From the NCBI GenBank assembly GCA_013365325.1, contig JABVXV010000064.1, forward strand, positions 124,001 to 188,000: DNA of 64,000 bases, in the 5' to 3' direction. The translations under genes were made by a program, and so were the position numbers. The stretch is from Dipetalonema caudispina. Lineage: Eukaryota; Nematoda; Chromadorea; Rhabditida; Onchocercidae. This document shows positions 26,713-38,440 of this stretch, piece after piece; positions within the stretch are counted from its first letter, which is position 1; each line of letters opens with the position of its first letter. The notes below the pieces were generated by a model. It was not told the origin of the DNA. It ran no database searches and saw only the letters and a list, made by a program, of their open reading frames with translations.

Positions 26713-27246
26713 TTAAATAGAAATTTTCGTTATTTGTTGAAAGTCTATCATAGTTTCCCTCAATTGCTCCACGACGAAGTCTTTCATTTCATGTGCTATT
26801 TTTATTTTCTGAAAAATAAAATTTTCTAGAAATGGAAATAGTTTTTACTGAATCACTTAAGTAATGATACTAATTGTTTGTATGGTTATCAAACAACCTA
26901 TCCATTTATGGCTAAAAATTGAATCAAATAAAATTACGATATTGTAATTGTTATCATCATACAGTAAAGTTAAATGAAAAATTTTATTGTTATAGTACCA
27001 TTCAAAACTTTGTTGTTATAGTAACACGTATAGCACGCATATTTTTAATTTAATTTTAAGTACAAAGATTAAATATAATTTTTCCAAGATTTTTTTTTTA
27101 TTACCATCAACAAATTTATCATGCAATCTTTTGTTTACACGAATTGACGGATTTAAACAAATAATTCTATGTGTGTTTTTCCTAATTGTACAAACTTTTT
27201 TTCCATTTGCGTTCAGCGAATTAAAACGAATTTTCAAAATGACCAT
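26713..27246 (-). CDS. Tentative two-exon small protein gene, no recognised family
   Basis: On the minus strand an ATG at 27246 opens exon 1 (27246-27139), ending at a gtaaac donor. After acceptor tttttcag, exon 2 (26808-26713) follows in phase and ends in TAA. The product would be 67 residues. It starts MVILKIRFNSLNANGKK and ends with an amphipathic, helix-like segment (HEMKDFVVEQLRETMIDF). There is no signal peptide. An in-frame TAA lies just upstream of the ATG. The gene would be divergent from the Warthog gene at 27553, with about 300 bp between them. Splice signals are good, but the exons are short and base composition is only weakly coding-like, so it could be a relic. Confidence 0.35.
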
Positions 27247-27552
27247 TGATACTTCTTAAGTATCGCAAATTTCTTTGGTAGTTTTGCAAATGGACCAATC
27301 GACCAATCAAGATGCCCTCAATTTCAATTTTCTTTCAAAGCCTATATTTTTAGAGACATTGTAGCAGTGAAGTTTGAATTAAATTTTCAGTATTTTAACT
27401 TCCATCCTTTCTTTCACAACAATGCGAATGATCTTTTTTTTTGCTATTTTTAACATACAAAAGTGAAAAAGATAATGTAAAGTAGGACGTTTCGATAAAA
27501 ATTTAATCTATAAAATTTGAAACTTTTATTAATTCAATTATTTGAATATAGG

Positions 27553-30500
27553 ATGAAGAAACAATTCTATTTATTATTTGTCTCTGTTCTGGCAAATCAT
27601 ACGTTTGCATCATTTTGTGGTTCAACCGGTGTACCGTTTAGCTTCGAAGTTCTTCCTTCAGGTTTGATGGGAAAATTAATATTCAAAAATTCACCAATTT
27701 CCAAATTTTAAAATGAGAATTATGAAATAATCAGAATTTAGCAACTCTTATTTCATGTATTTATAATTAAGTAAAAAAAATTTCTGAAATTATTTAGGTG
27801 CACCGATACTTGGTTGCGCTCAGCCAACCTGTATTGCAAGTTTAAAGGGCAAAAAAGATGATAGCAATTTTTTGGTAAATGCAAATGGACAAGCCGATGG
27901 ATTTATGCGAGAAGATGATAAGGATAGTAAAGCATATGGTGATCCTTATGGCAGTAAACTTATCGCCGTATGTTTTGTGATATAAAATAGCAGCAATACT
28001 TAAAATTCTTATTAGATTTCAGCAAGCAAAATTTGAGCTCTAATTAATTCCAGATTATTTAAATTTGAGGTTCGAAATCTTTTCTATGATTTTATACAGT
28101 GTCTAATGTTTGAAGTAAAAAATGCATTTTTAATTAAAACTATCATAAAGTTCTTAGCTTTAATTAAGCAAGTTGTGATTGTCTGAAATATCCAAAAATA
28201 TTTCCTCCTGCAAAAAATACTTTGCATTCGTATTGAATTACAAGATTACTCCGAATTTGGATATTTAATTAGAATAGAATATGTTTCCACTTTTTCATAT
28301 CGGTTACAATTGAATTATGTAAATAATTATTCTAAAATTAATTCTAAAACTTTATATGCAATGAGCTAACAATAAATCTTGTAACACAAATCTGGATGGA
28401 AAACATACATTTCTCAGAATTTCTTTTTTTTTAAAAATTTTAATAGTCCTTTAGATAAAATGTATTGCAGAATTGTTCCGGTCAATTTTCTGAACTATCA
28501 TGTTTACGAAAAGATCAATGGGTTGGAGGCATCGAATATATTGATCATCCACGACAACCGTGAGAATTTGACCTGAAAAAAAGAGAAATTTCTTTAATTC
28601 TCTATCAAATTCAAAAGAAATCGGAGAGCCATTTTCTGATAATCAAATATACGGAATATACAATCAAGATAGAGATACTATATTGAATTAATAGTTAAAA
28701 TGATGTTAGAAGTTTCGCCGCATGATCCATTGTTTCTTGTATAGAAATTAATGTCACCTAAATTTTCTTCTTATCTTTCAGATTAATCCTACAATGTTGT
28801 ACATTTCCCGGATTGCGATTTTCTCAAGAAGTTGGTCTAACAAATGTTGGACCCGGTGAAGCAATCACCGGAGGTGAAGTTATTAGAGATGGACGACAAA
28901 TAAGTTTCGATGTGATAGCCAATGTCCGAAAAGTGGTAGATGCTAACACACATGTGTTAGTTCTTATTTCTAATTAATCCATGATAAACAAGAATGTGAG
29001 AAGATAAACAAGGCTATTGCAATTGACATATACGTCTGAACGTTAGCTTAAATTACAAAAAGCCAGTTAAATGACGTAACACAAAAAAAAAAGTTTTTAA
29101 AATTATTTGCATCAATCCTTTTTACTCCTTTACGATAATTAACACTTCTCTATTGAAGAAGCATGAAAAGCAAAAGAAGTATGCCAAGCAAGAAATTAAA
29201 TTTTACTTGTATCACAAGAATAACGTCATAATTTTCCATAACTTTTATTTTCATCAAAAATGATAATTTATCAGCCACATCAACGTTAAATGATCATTTA
29301 GCTTCTCATAAAAAAATAACTTTGAGCAAAGTCAGTCATTACGAAATTGATAAATCTCGAGAAAGTAATATACATTTTGGCTCAAATAACTATCTCGAGA
29401 TTTATCAATCTTGCAACATTTTGATTTGCTCAAAGCTAATCTTTCATAGGAAAACCAAATGATTAAATTACGTGGTCGTAGCTGAAAAATTATTTTTCAT
29501 GTTAAAAATAGAAATTGTGGGAAACTATGAAACTTTTCTTGTGTTGATGATATCATAATATTGATATGTAATAGCAAAATGTATAAACAATAATTGGCTT
29601 TTATGGAACTAAATATATTTAATATTTAACTAAAAATGATAAATTTTTGCAGTGTTTCATACGAAGTTACAGTACGGCGAATGCATTGCTTACCGGATCC
29701 ACCGGAACCAATTATCGATTGTTAGTCAAATTTTTATCAATTTCACACTGTCAAAATTTCCTCTTACTTTCTTATTCCGTTGGATGAATCGTTTGTCAAT
29801 AAGAAAAATCAAAAACTTTAGACATGCACACACTTACAAACATACATTCCATTCTTTCATTATAAATATCTTTCCAGAATGAATGTGAAATAAAGAGGGC
29901 ATTTTATCGGAAAAATTTCAACTTGACATATAAAATATTTTTATACAAGAAATGAAGCGTATAATAGAGGCAGGTTTTAGAGGAAGTCAAACTCTTCTCT
30001 TACATTTCAACAATGATTGTTAATGATAATATTTTGGTGACAATCCATCCATTAACATATTACAAAATGAATGATTTCGTTTCATATCTTAGCTAAGCAT
30101 TGTTAAAATTCAAAATGCTGTTCTAAAATTCAATCACGTTTTGAAATTTTAACCACATAGTAATATTTAAAAAAAAAAAAAAAAAAAAGTAGAAAAAAAA
30201 AACAAAAAGAGAAAGAGTGTAAAAAGTGAGAAATGAGGGAAATTGTAAAAAATATTTTATCATTTCTTCTGTACAACGGAAATTTTGTTTCAAAAATTTC
30301 CTTTTTCTTTTTTTAGTAATCATTTTGGCATTGTAGTTGAAAAGGATGTCAGTGATGAAATAGTGAAAATATTGACAAAAGGAACCGATCTTTCAAATTT
30401 TCGAAGGGAGAAAACATTAAGAAAGGAGAAATCAGAGAATTTGCAAGGCAAAAAAGCATTCACAGACACCACTGTTCACAAAACTAACGAACGAAAACAA

Positions 30501-32407
30501 TACAAGTAAATCAATCTTTCTTTTTTACTTAAATTTCAGTTTCAGCAGCTTTTAGATCCGTAGTAGATCAATAATTTTAGTATCATCCTTTTATGTACTT
30601 GAAAACAAGTGGAGTTGTAGAGAAAGAAAACTGTCATAATTAATCATATTGTAGCTGAATTAATTGAAATGCTAGTTAAAAATTGGTAATAAAAAAAAAG
30701 AAATTCATTCATTATCATTCAGGAAAACCGAAATCGAAGAAAAGGAAAGTATTAAAACAGATGTAGCGAATAGAAATGAAGCAATCCAGAAGCGAGGAGA
30801 AGCAGATGTTAAAGCAGAAATAACACTGAAACCAGACATTGCTCAATCATTGACTATTCCATTAAGTAACCATAAATCGGCAATTGGCTCAGGTGGTACT
30901 GGTAGTACTTTCTCGGATGAGAATCGCCTAAGTTTTGCTAATGGCCCAGTTATTCATAGAGAAGCAAAAGCATTTGGTCAACCGCAAGTAAGAATATTCG
31001 ATCAACAAGAACCACAGCTACGATTACAAGAACCTGAATTTGGCTTTGGATCGGTTCAACAGCAAACACCTAGCCCAAGTATTCCACCAAGACAAAATCA
31101 TAATCCTAAACCATGCACAACACAATGTCAACAAACATCGTGCTTCTTACAAAGATGCAACCAAGGCCTAGATCCAGTTTTCCGGATTCCAACATTTGCT
31201 CCACCACTTTTTCCTCTAAATTTTCCCACCTTAGCCCCATTTAGCTTTCCAACCGTAGCACCAAATACATTCCAACCACTTATAGCCTACACCTATCCTA
31301 CCATAGCTCCACCACCTTCTCAACCACCACTTCAGCCTGTTCCCGGTTATCTTGATCCATTTAATTCCGGTCATGCTGTTTCATTCAATTCACCATCATA
31401 TTTTGCTGCTAATGGTGATAAGAGAAATGTTAACTCAAACGGTAGATTAACGCAACTGTCAATCGCTCCTATAACTTATACCTCTACTACATCAGCTTCG
31501 AATGCAATTCCAACACAACCACCAGCGGTACTTGCCGGAAGCCCAATATTTTCATCTGGTTAATATCATATATTTTTTATTATTTCCATATATTTTCCTT
31601 CTTTATATATCCTTCACATTTGAATAGAAAATCGTTGGTATATCACTAATTTAAGAACATTGATAATTATTGAAAATGAGCAAAGAAAAAATTTTAATTC
31701 AATTATATATAATTAAATCATTTCAGGCAATCTGGCTTCTAATGATCAAGCTACATTAAAGCCATTATCAACATTTGAAGAATTTATGGCAAGACTTGGC
31801 TATCATAACGTAAGCCTTGCACCAGCAGGAGCATTAGTAATTCCATCGGATTTCACAATAGCCACTGCATTTCCTCCTCTTTCACCTTCATTACATGCTA
31901 CAACTACTGCTTCCGAGAATCAAGGTCAAATATTCATTCCAAGAGCTGCTGTTCAACCATCTCAATCAAATCATTATCGCCGTCCTTCTAGTATGCTTTT
32001 CAGTGATAGCAAAATTACGTTAACAAATTATCCAACTTTACATTCTTCTACCGTTAACAACTACTGTATCTCAATCAATGTATTGTGCTATATCTAATCC
32101 ATACAATTAGTTAACGCCTACCGTATCCCAACTAACATACTGTACTATATTCTAAAGCGTATAGTTATCTGGCGACTACTGTATCCTGACCAAACATACT
32201 ATGCTATAGTCTAATTGGTGAAAAATTACAACAGTATTACACAGAAAAAATCCATACACAATATAATATGATGTGTTATAATACAGTCTATTGTGCTAAT
32301 TTCATGCTATATTGTATGAGATGAAAAATAAGAAAATTTCAGTATTTTATGTACCAGCAGAATTGGATGATGCAATGCTACAACGAACAGGTCTACGACA
32401 GCTTTGA
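27553..32407 (+). CDS. Warthog-domain (hedgehog-related) secreted protein with Pro-rich tail, no Hog domain
   Basis: Nine exons: 27553-27661, 27798-27967, 28471-28559, 28782-28955, 29653-29724, 30317-30505, 30723-31558, 31727-32065 and 32343-32407, about 680 residues. A signal peptide ([20 protein letters not shown]) precedes [17 protein letters not shown], and residues 21 to about 200 match the nematode Wart domain. Typical blocks are [43 protein letters not shown] and [18 protein letters not shown] Lys/Glu-rich linker follows, then a Pro-rich region with FPTLAP/FPTVAP/YPTIAP repeats and a [10 protein letters not shown] motif. There is no Hint/Hog autoprocessing domain, as in several C. elegans wrt genes. 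Family knowledge links these proteins to epidermis, cuticle and moulting; the exact wrt orthologue is not assigned. The exon 5-6 junction uses a weak donor (TTA|gtcaaa); the stronger donor four bases earlier would put a stop codon in exon 6. Confidence 0.88.
29320..29435. repeat. Inverted repeat (foldback) inside a Warthog-gene intron
   Basis: The inner arms are exact complements: attgataaatctcgaga at 29346-29362 and tctcgagatttatcaat at 29393-29409. Outer arms ctttgagcaaa (29320-29330) and tttgctcaaag (29425-29435) also pair exactly. Both arms have the same 15-base spacer, so the whole structure is one symmetrical hairpin with a 30-base loop. Weaker complementarity extends further out. A small non-autonomous element or a structured intron are both possible. 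Confidence 0.75.
32053..32225 (+). repeat. Three degenerate 57-bp repeats that duplicate the exon 8 splice donor of the Warthog gene
   Basis: Units begin near 32053, 32110 and 32168, with cores CTACTGTATCT, CTACCGTATCC and CTACTGTATCC. The exon 8 donor I infer lies in unit 1 (exon ends 32065), and the same sequence recurs at 32123 and 32181. Reading on from unit 1 reaches a TAA at 32095-32097, so the two extra donors lie beyond an in-frame stop. Confidence 0.65.
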
Positions 32408-33169
32408 TTATTGTCTATTTCGATGTGCAAATATTCCGCGATATGAGCAATAATTTCAGCTGATCTGTAGAATTTGCCATACTAATTGCATTTACTTGCT
32501 GTATGCGATGTATGATGACTATCTGATTATATGTATTTCATCGTTTCTTTTTACTTTTTTTTTTTTTTTTTCGAAGAATTAACATGTAATTTATTTGCTG
32601 AATCATATTTGGAACAAGAATGCAGTGAAAAATGTTTCCTGTTAATGTAGTATCAAATTTAGTACATTTTAAAGATTGAATGAGAGAAAGACATTTAGGA
32701 TGTAATAATATCTAATCTATTCGTTAAATTATATTTCCATGATATTTGCTGAAAACTTGTTAACGTCATATCGATATATCCAAATAAAAGGTAGATTAAA
32801 CATGAAAAATATTTGACATCAACGTTTGATAATAACAACCTATACAAGGATTACCTTTATAGCAAATTAAATATTTTTGTTTCTCTTCGGTTTTCAATAG
32901 TTTATCGTTTTAAATGTACTTATTTCATTCTGATAACTAATTTAAATTTTTCGGTGATACTATATTCAATGTAATGGTAGTTTGTTTTTCAAAAGATATG
33001 CATAATGATAACCGTATTATGAGAAGTACCAAATCAATCTTAACTTTATTCAGAGCGTACGCTTATTTAGATTGACACATAATTACATTAATTTGCATAT
33101 AAGTAAACAACAAATACCAAAAAAAAACTGTAAGTAGTAAATTAACTATTGCAAATATAATTTGCCAAA
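32408..33169. other. Intergenic region, Warthog 3' flank and upstream of the LAPTM-like gene
   Basis: AATAAA near 32782 may be the Warthog poly(A) signal. A poly-T run lies at about 32560. No open frame or exon chain is visible. Confidence 0.5.
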
Positions 33170-34818
33170 ATGAAACTATTAGAAAGCGGTCGATGTGAAA
33201 GTAACGATGAAGCAAATAGGGTAGAAATGTTACCACAAAATGATGGAACTAAATTGAATGAAAACATTCCAGAAGAAAAAAATAGGACAGAATATTTGAA
33301 AGAAGATTTTTTCGGTAATTTTAATGATATTTTATGATAATTTTTTAAGAAGTAAACACTGTTTTTTTTTGTTCAATGATGTCACTTCAAAAAATTTTCA
33401 TTTATTACACGAAAATGAAAAATTAGAAAAGTTTTTTTTTTTCGAAATCTATGAGTTTCTGCTTGACGAATAGATTAAAACCTTTGATTCATCTAGCTAA
33501 TAAACATAAAAAGATGTTGTCTTATAAAATGCAATGCCGTAATGAATTGGTAAATTTCCAGTTTCGAAATTTTTTATTGGAATTTAACTTTTCAGAAAAA
33601 TTAAAAAAATACCTTGGCTTGAAGGAACAATACTTCTGTTGCTGCAGTATCAATGTTTGTCTTGCAAAAATTGGAAATTGTGAATTGCCAGAATTTAGTG
33701 GTCTTTTTTTTTTTCGAAACTATTCACTTGTACTAAACGCTTTTTTTGCCTTTCATCAATAACGAGAATTAAAAAGCAGTAAGTTATCAATCGAATAAAA
33801 AAATCCGATATACATTTTAAAAACGAAACTTGTAAGATTTGCTGTTAACCTAAGTTAAAGAAATTAAATAGAAAGAAATTTCCAGATCTGGATGCTAAGC
33901 ATAGTTGCTATCACAATAGTTACTGCAATAAAAACACAGATTGCACTTATAATTATCGATGGTTTTACTGATGGTGCAATTAACTTCATCCTTATACTTC
34001 CGGTATGGATCATCGGAATTCTTGCTATATTTGCATACACACACAAAATACCATTACTTATTTGGCCATTCATTGTTTATTTGGTTAGTTGCTATGTTAT
34101 GTTGACCGTTTATAGTTCGATTCGTTAGCGCTAAAACTTTGCAACTTTTAACCTCCAACAAAACTCAACTTCGCTACAAGTTTTTCGACAAAGATATCTT
34201 ATGTAGTATTGAATTCTGATCACATCACAATCGTTGTTTACTTCATACTGAACAATTTACCATACGACTCCATTACAATCATCCGAATTCCGAATACAAG
34301 GACGAGGAAAAATCGACAATTTGCAAAATGAAACTATTTTGATGGTTCCATTGTGATTTAATATTTTTTAAATATCTAACTCTTTCGAAAGGCATGACAA
34401 TGTTCCGTAGCTCATTCATTATAAGTTAACTCAAATTTCAGGTTTTTATTAACTCGTTGGTAATTGCTTTTCTAATTTACTTCACAGTGGTTGCTATTCC
34501 AGCAAAAATCAATGGTAATACATTTAAGTTATATTATGAAAAAATTTAATCTGCGATACATATAAAATTTTGCATATTACAATGCCAAAAAAATCGTTAA
34601 AATTCTAATCATAAATATGTTAAAGTAACTTTGAAATTTTGAACTTTTCTTCTTAACGGAATTCGACTTGTATTTCAGCATCCTCATATTTCATCGTATT
34701 TTTTACCATAATTGGAATTCAAATAATGATGTTACTTAAATTATACATTGCATTTCGTTGGTATGTTAGTACTAAAGCTTTAAAAAATAATAAAAAATCT
34801 GATAAACGAGAAGATTAA
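33170..34818 (+). CDS. Small multi-pass membrane protein, LAPTM-like
   Basis: Five exons: 33170-33314, 33596-33654, 33886-34083, 34442-34514 and 34679-34818, giving 204 residues. The N-terminus (about 55 residues) is acidic and soluble. A short cysteine cluster YFCCCSIN follows, leading directly into the first membrane segment (IWMLSIVAITIVTAIKT). Further hydrophobic segments are INFILILPVWIIGILAIFAY, IPLLIWPFIVYLV, INSLVIAFLIYFTVVAIP and YFIVFFTIIGIQIMMLLKLY. The C-terminus is Lys-rich. A cysteine motif before TM1 and four to five closely packed TMs resemble nematode LAPTM4/5-like lysosomal proteins; this is inference from layout only. The exon 2 donor is the weakest junction (AAT|gtttgt), chosen because it alone keeps phase with exon 3. 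AATAAA near 35001 may end the transcript. Confidence 0.7.
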
Positions 34819-36858
34819 AATGGTCCAAAAGGAAGGATGAAATTCAACGAGGCATCCATTTCATTTATCAACTTTATACTCTCCATCATTTTTCCCACAT
34901 CAAAGCAAATCGTTAATTGTATGATTTGATTTGTGTTAAATTTTAATGAAAAACAATCTAATCATCCCTCCACCAATGTTACTATCATTATTTGTAAGAC
35001 AAATAAAATCAATACGGAAATAAATTAATACTACCATGTCACTTTCAACTATCAAAAGAAAATTTTATGCAAAAAAGTTATATGATAGCTCATATTAAAT
35101 GGGTGTCATTATGTCACTTAACTTAATTTGTATAATTTACATGGATCAATGTCTGCATTAGTCTCATTTTGCAGTAACGGAAGGCTGATGGTTTTAAATT
35201 AGTAGAAAAAAAGCAGAAAACAAAACTGATGAATATAAAATGGCGATGAAAGCATGCATGCATGCAATGAATGCATGCGAATTTTGCAATTGTTAAGCTT
35301 GCTTTCGATCATTTACTAAATTAGGAATGATTTACTGTAAATCAAATTTGAATAATGTCCTCATCTCGTTAAATCATCAATAATTCAACAGAAAAACGTA
35401 ATTTACAAGCAAACAGACTACATTTTTTGTAACAACTTATCCATTTTGGTGATTTAGTGTATTTAACGCTTTTCGATTATTTTCTACTCTTGAAAAGCAT
35501 AAAAATGCATAAAATGTATCAATGAATTCTGAAAAGCTTAAAATACGATAAGTTCTATATCATCGTTTGCTAGAATAATAATATTTCAATTATTAAATGA
35601 GTGAATCATAAATGTTATTGAATCACAAAATGTTTCACATAGATTGAATAACTACCTAATATTGTGCTTCAGAATTTTCATATCATATGTTTATGAGAGA
35701 TTGTTTTTTTAACTTATTAAAACTGCAGAATGTGATATTAACAAAGTGTGATACATAGAAAATGTTTGGATAGACTAAATTAGTTAGATTGTTCAACGAC
35801 TGTTCAATAGCACTTTTTAATTATAACATTTAATCATCAATTAGTTGATTCATCAAAATTATCAATAATTATGGAGTTAGTAAAAAATATCTGTGCTAGT
35901 ATTATCAGAACGATAAGTAATACATAATTCTAACATTTCAATTTTTCTCAAATATCACTTGCTATTTTTATTTAATCTAATAAATATCAGAAATTGTAAA
36001 ACGTTTGCAATATTTCAAACTATCGTTTGTTTTTTTTTTTTTTTTTCTTGGTATTATATTAATACTTCAGTAAGATTTTGAGTTAAATTTGTTGCAAATT
36101 CGAGATAATTTTGTTTGTTTACGCCACTATGAATAACAAAAATTAAGAACAAATGTTTTTATGTTAATAAAAATAATAATAATGTTAGAATAATCTCTGC
36201 CATTTTGCTAACATTTTAATTAACTTTTCATTACTTCATTATATTTCTTACAAAAACAAAATAAATGAAATATATTCTATTAAAAAATAGTAATGCTTGC
36301 ATAAAAGTTAAATTCAGAAGAATTACTAAAATACATAGAATCCTGAGTTTGCTAATTTATTCTAAGTAATGAATTAATGTATGCATAGAATTTACGCTAA
36401 TTCAATTGAAAGTTCAATATTTTAAATTTCATTTGTGCGCTTGATCAGGTATACTTTTCTTCTTTCTCTCTCTCTCCCTTTCTATCTCATATTTCATCTT
36501 AATTTTATTCAAATCATTCTTTTCCAATGAACATTTCAAGCAATTTAGCTTCAACCCAATAGAAAACACATTTGCATACTTACTTTTTGCACAATTTACC
36601 TCATTTACATAAGTCTTATTTTTCATTCATAAAACCAGAAAGATTATTAATCAATGTCAATTATTCGATTTATTGCATTATCTGACAGTTGTTCATCAAT
36701 CACAAGTGAAACAGCTATTCATTTTAAAATGCTTATAAAGCAATGAATGCTTATCCATTTGCTATGTGACATTTGCATTTGTTTTAATAAAAACAATTTG
36801 AGTTCTTGAAGTCTTATCTAAAAAATGTAATGTTCTTAAAAGTCTTAAAAAGTTTCAG
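34819..36858. other. Intergenic region without a visible gene
   Basis: AT-rich sequence between the LAPTM-like gene and the SNF transporter. The only local structure noticed is a cluster of gcatgcatgc-type palindromes near 35250-35280. No exon-like segment is supported. Confidence 0.45.
36851..36858 (+). promoter_or_regulatory. Probable trans-splice acceptor of the SNF gene
   Basis: agtttcag ends at 36858, 26 bases before the ATG at 36885, with no intervening ATG. Position and consensus fit a nematode spliced-leader acceptor. Confidence 0.4.
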
Positions 36859-36884
36859 AACAACGTCAGTAAGTTTGAAAAATA

Positions 36885-38407
36885 ATGTCAGCCACGAAGT
36901 CAAGCAGTAAGTCAAACAAGATATCAGCTAGGAAGCTGGCTAAGAAGCCAGCCAAGAATGAGGATCGTATCGCTCTCGAAAGGCAAATAGTATCTCGGAG
37001 GAGGACGAAAGATAGGACAACTTTTTCTGAAAAAGCTAAAAAAAGTGATTATTTTTAGTTTTTAATTAATATTCCACCATTTCTTTTGCAAAAATCGTAC
37101 TCATATTATCGCATTCATAATATCAGTCTGATCAATCAATATAATACATCTGATACGATGGAATATTAGTAAACCTCTTAGAAATAACATACAATAATTA
37201 AGTGTGTGATTTTCCATTTTACTAATTTGACTAACAGTTGTTTAGAGCAATTCAATCTTTACTAATTTCGGTTTGCTTCAACTTTTCTTTAGGATGCGTA
37301 CATCTTTGTACCTCAACATACATTTTTCAATTAAATGTATTCCAAGACAATTTTTAAAAACGAAAGCATTTCAGATTTTACAAGAATTTACCCAATGAGC
37401 TCATTAATAGTTAGCATATTTGTAATAATCAGTAAAATTCATTTTATTCTGGAGAGAGTCAATCGGAACGATTTGAAAATATCACCAAAAATTTATATGA
37501 AGCAACAGAAGTAGAACAATTTGCCGGATTTTATGATTATGATGTAATCTCATTCCGGTTTTCTATTTGTGAATTTTATCAATTATTTGAAAATATTGTT
37601 TAAACAAAACCAATTGCTAATTTCAAATTACTTGTCATAGTTCCTTAAAAATCTGAATACCGATGTGAATCAGATACATATTATGAAATCAATCATTTCT
37701 TAACTTAATTAAATATGTCAAAATATATTAAAAATTTTTTGTCATTTTTTCTTATTATAAAATATTTTATATGATAAAATTAAAAAAAGTAATGAACGAA
37801 GTAATTGTTAGGTGCAACGAATACGACAACAATTTACTCAAACGACATTTCGTTTCACCAAACGCGCTGATCATATATTCATCATCTTATCTCTTATTGT
37901 TACTGTTGGTAATATGTTACGATTTCCGATTATTTGCTCAGAAAATGGTGGAAGTAATCATATTTTCTTTTTATTCAATATGAATCTTATCTCTTATTGT
38001 TACTAAATTAAAGTAATTAAAGATTTTTGCATTTAATAAATGATATAAAAATGAATTGACACAAACAAGTATTTGCATTTATTATGTATTGAAACATTTA
38101 AATTAGCATATTTTAATCTTATCTCATTCAAATTTACATATTTCAGTCTTATTTCTTATCCCTTATGTGTTATGCCTTATTTTTATCACAATTCCAATTA
38201 TTTATTTGGAAAATGCCATAGGTCAATATAGCTCACTTCCATCAATACAACTTTTTTATCATCTTTGCCCTGCTTTTGAAGGTATTTAAAATATTATTTA
38301 GTAGGTGAATAACATATTTACATCTTAGTAGAAACAGTTTAAAAAATGGTTTAAATAACTTTACAATGAGAGTTTGGTAATACCTTAATTAAATTCAATT
38401 TTATTTG

Positions 38408-38440
<33 letters not shown>

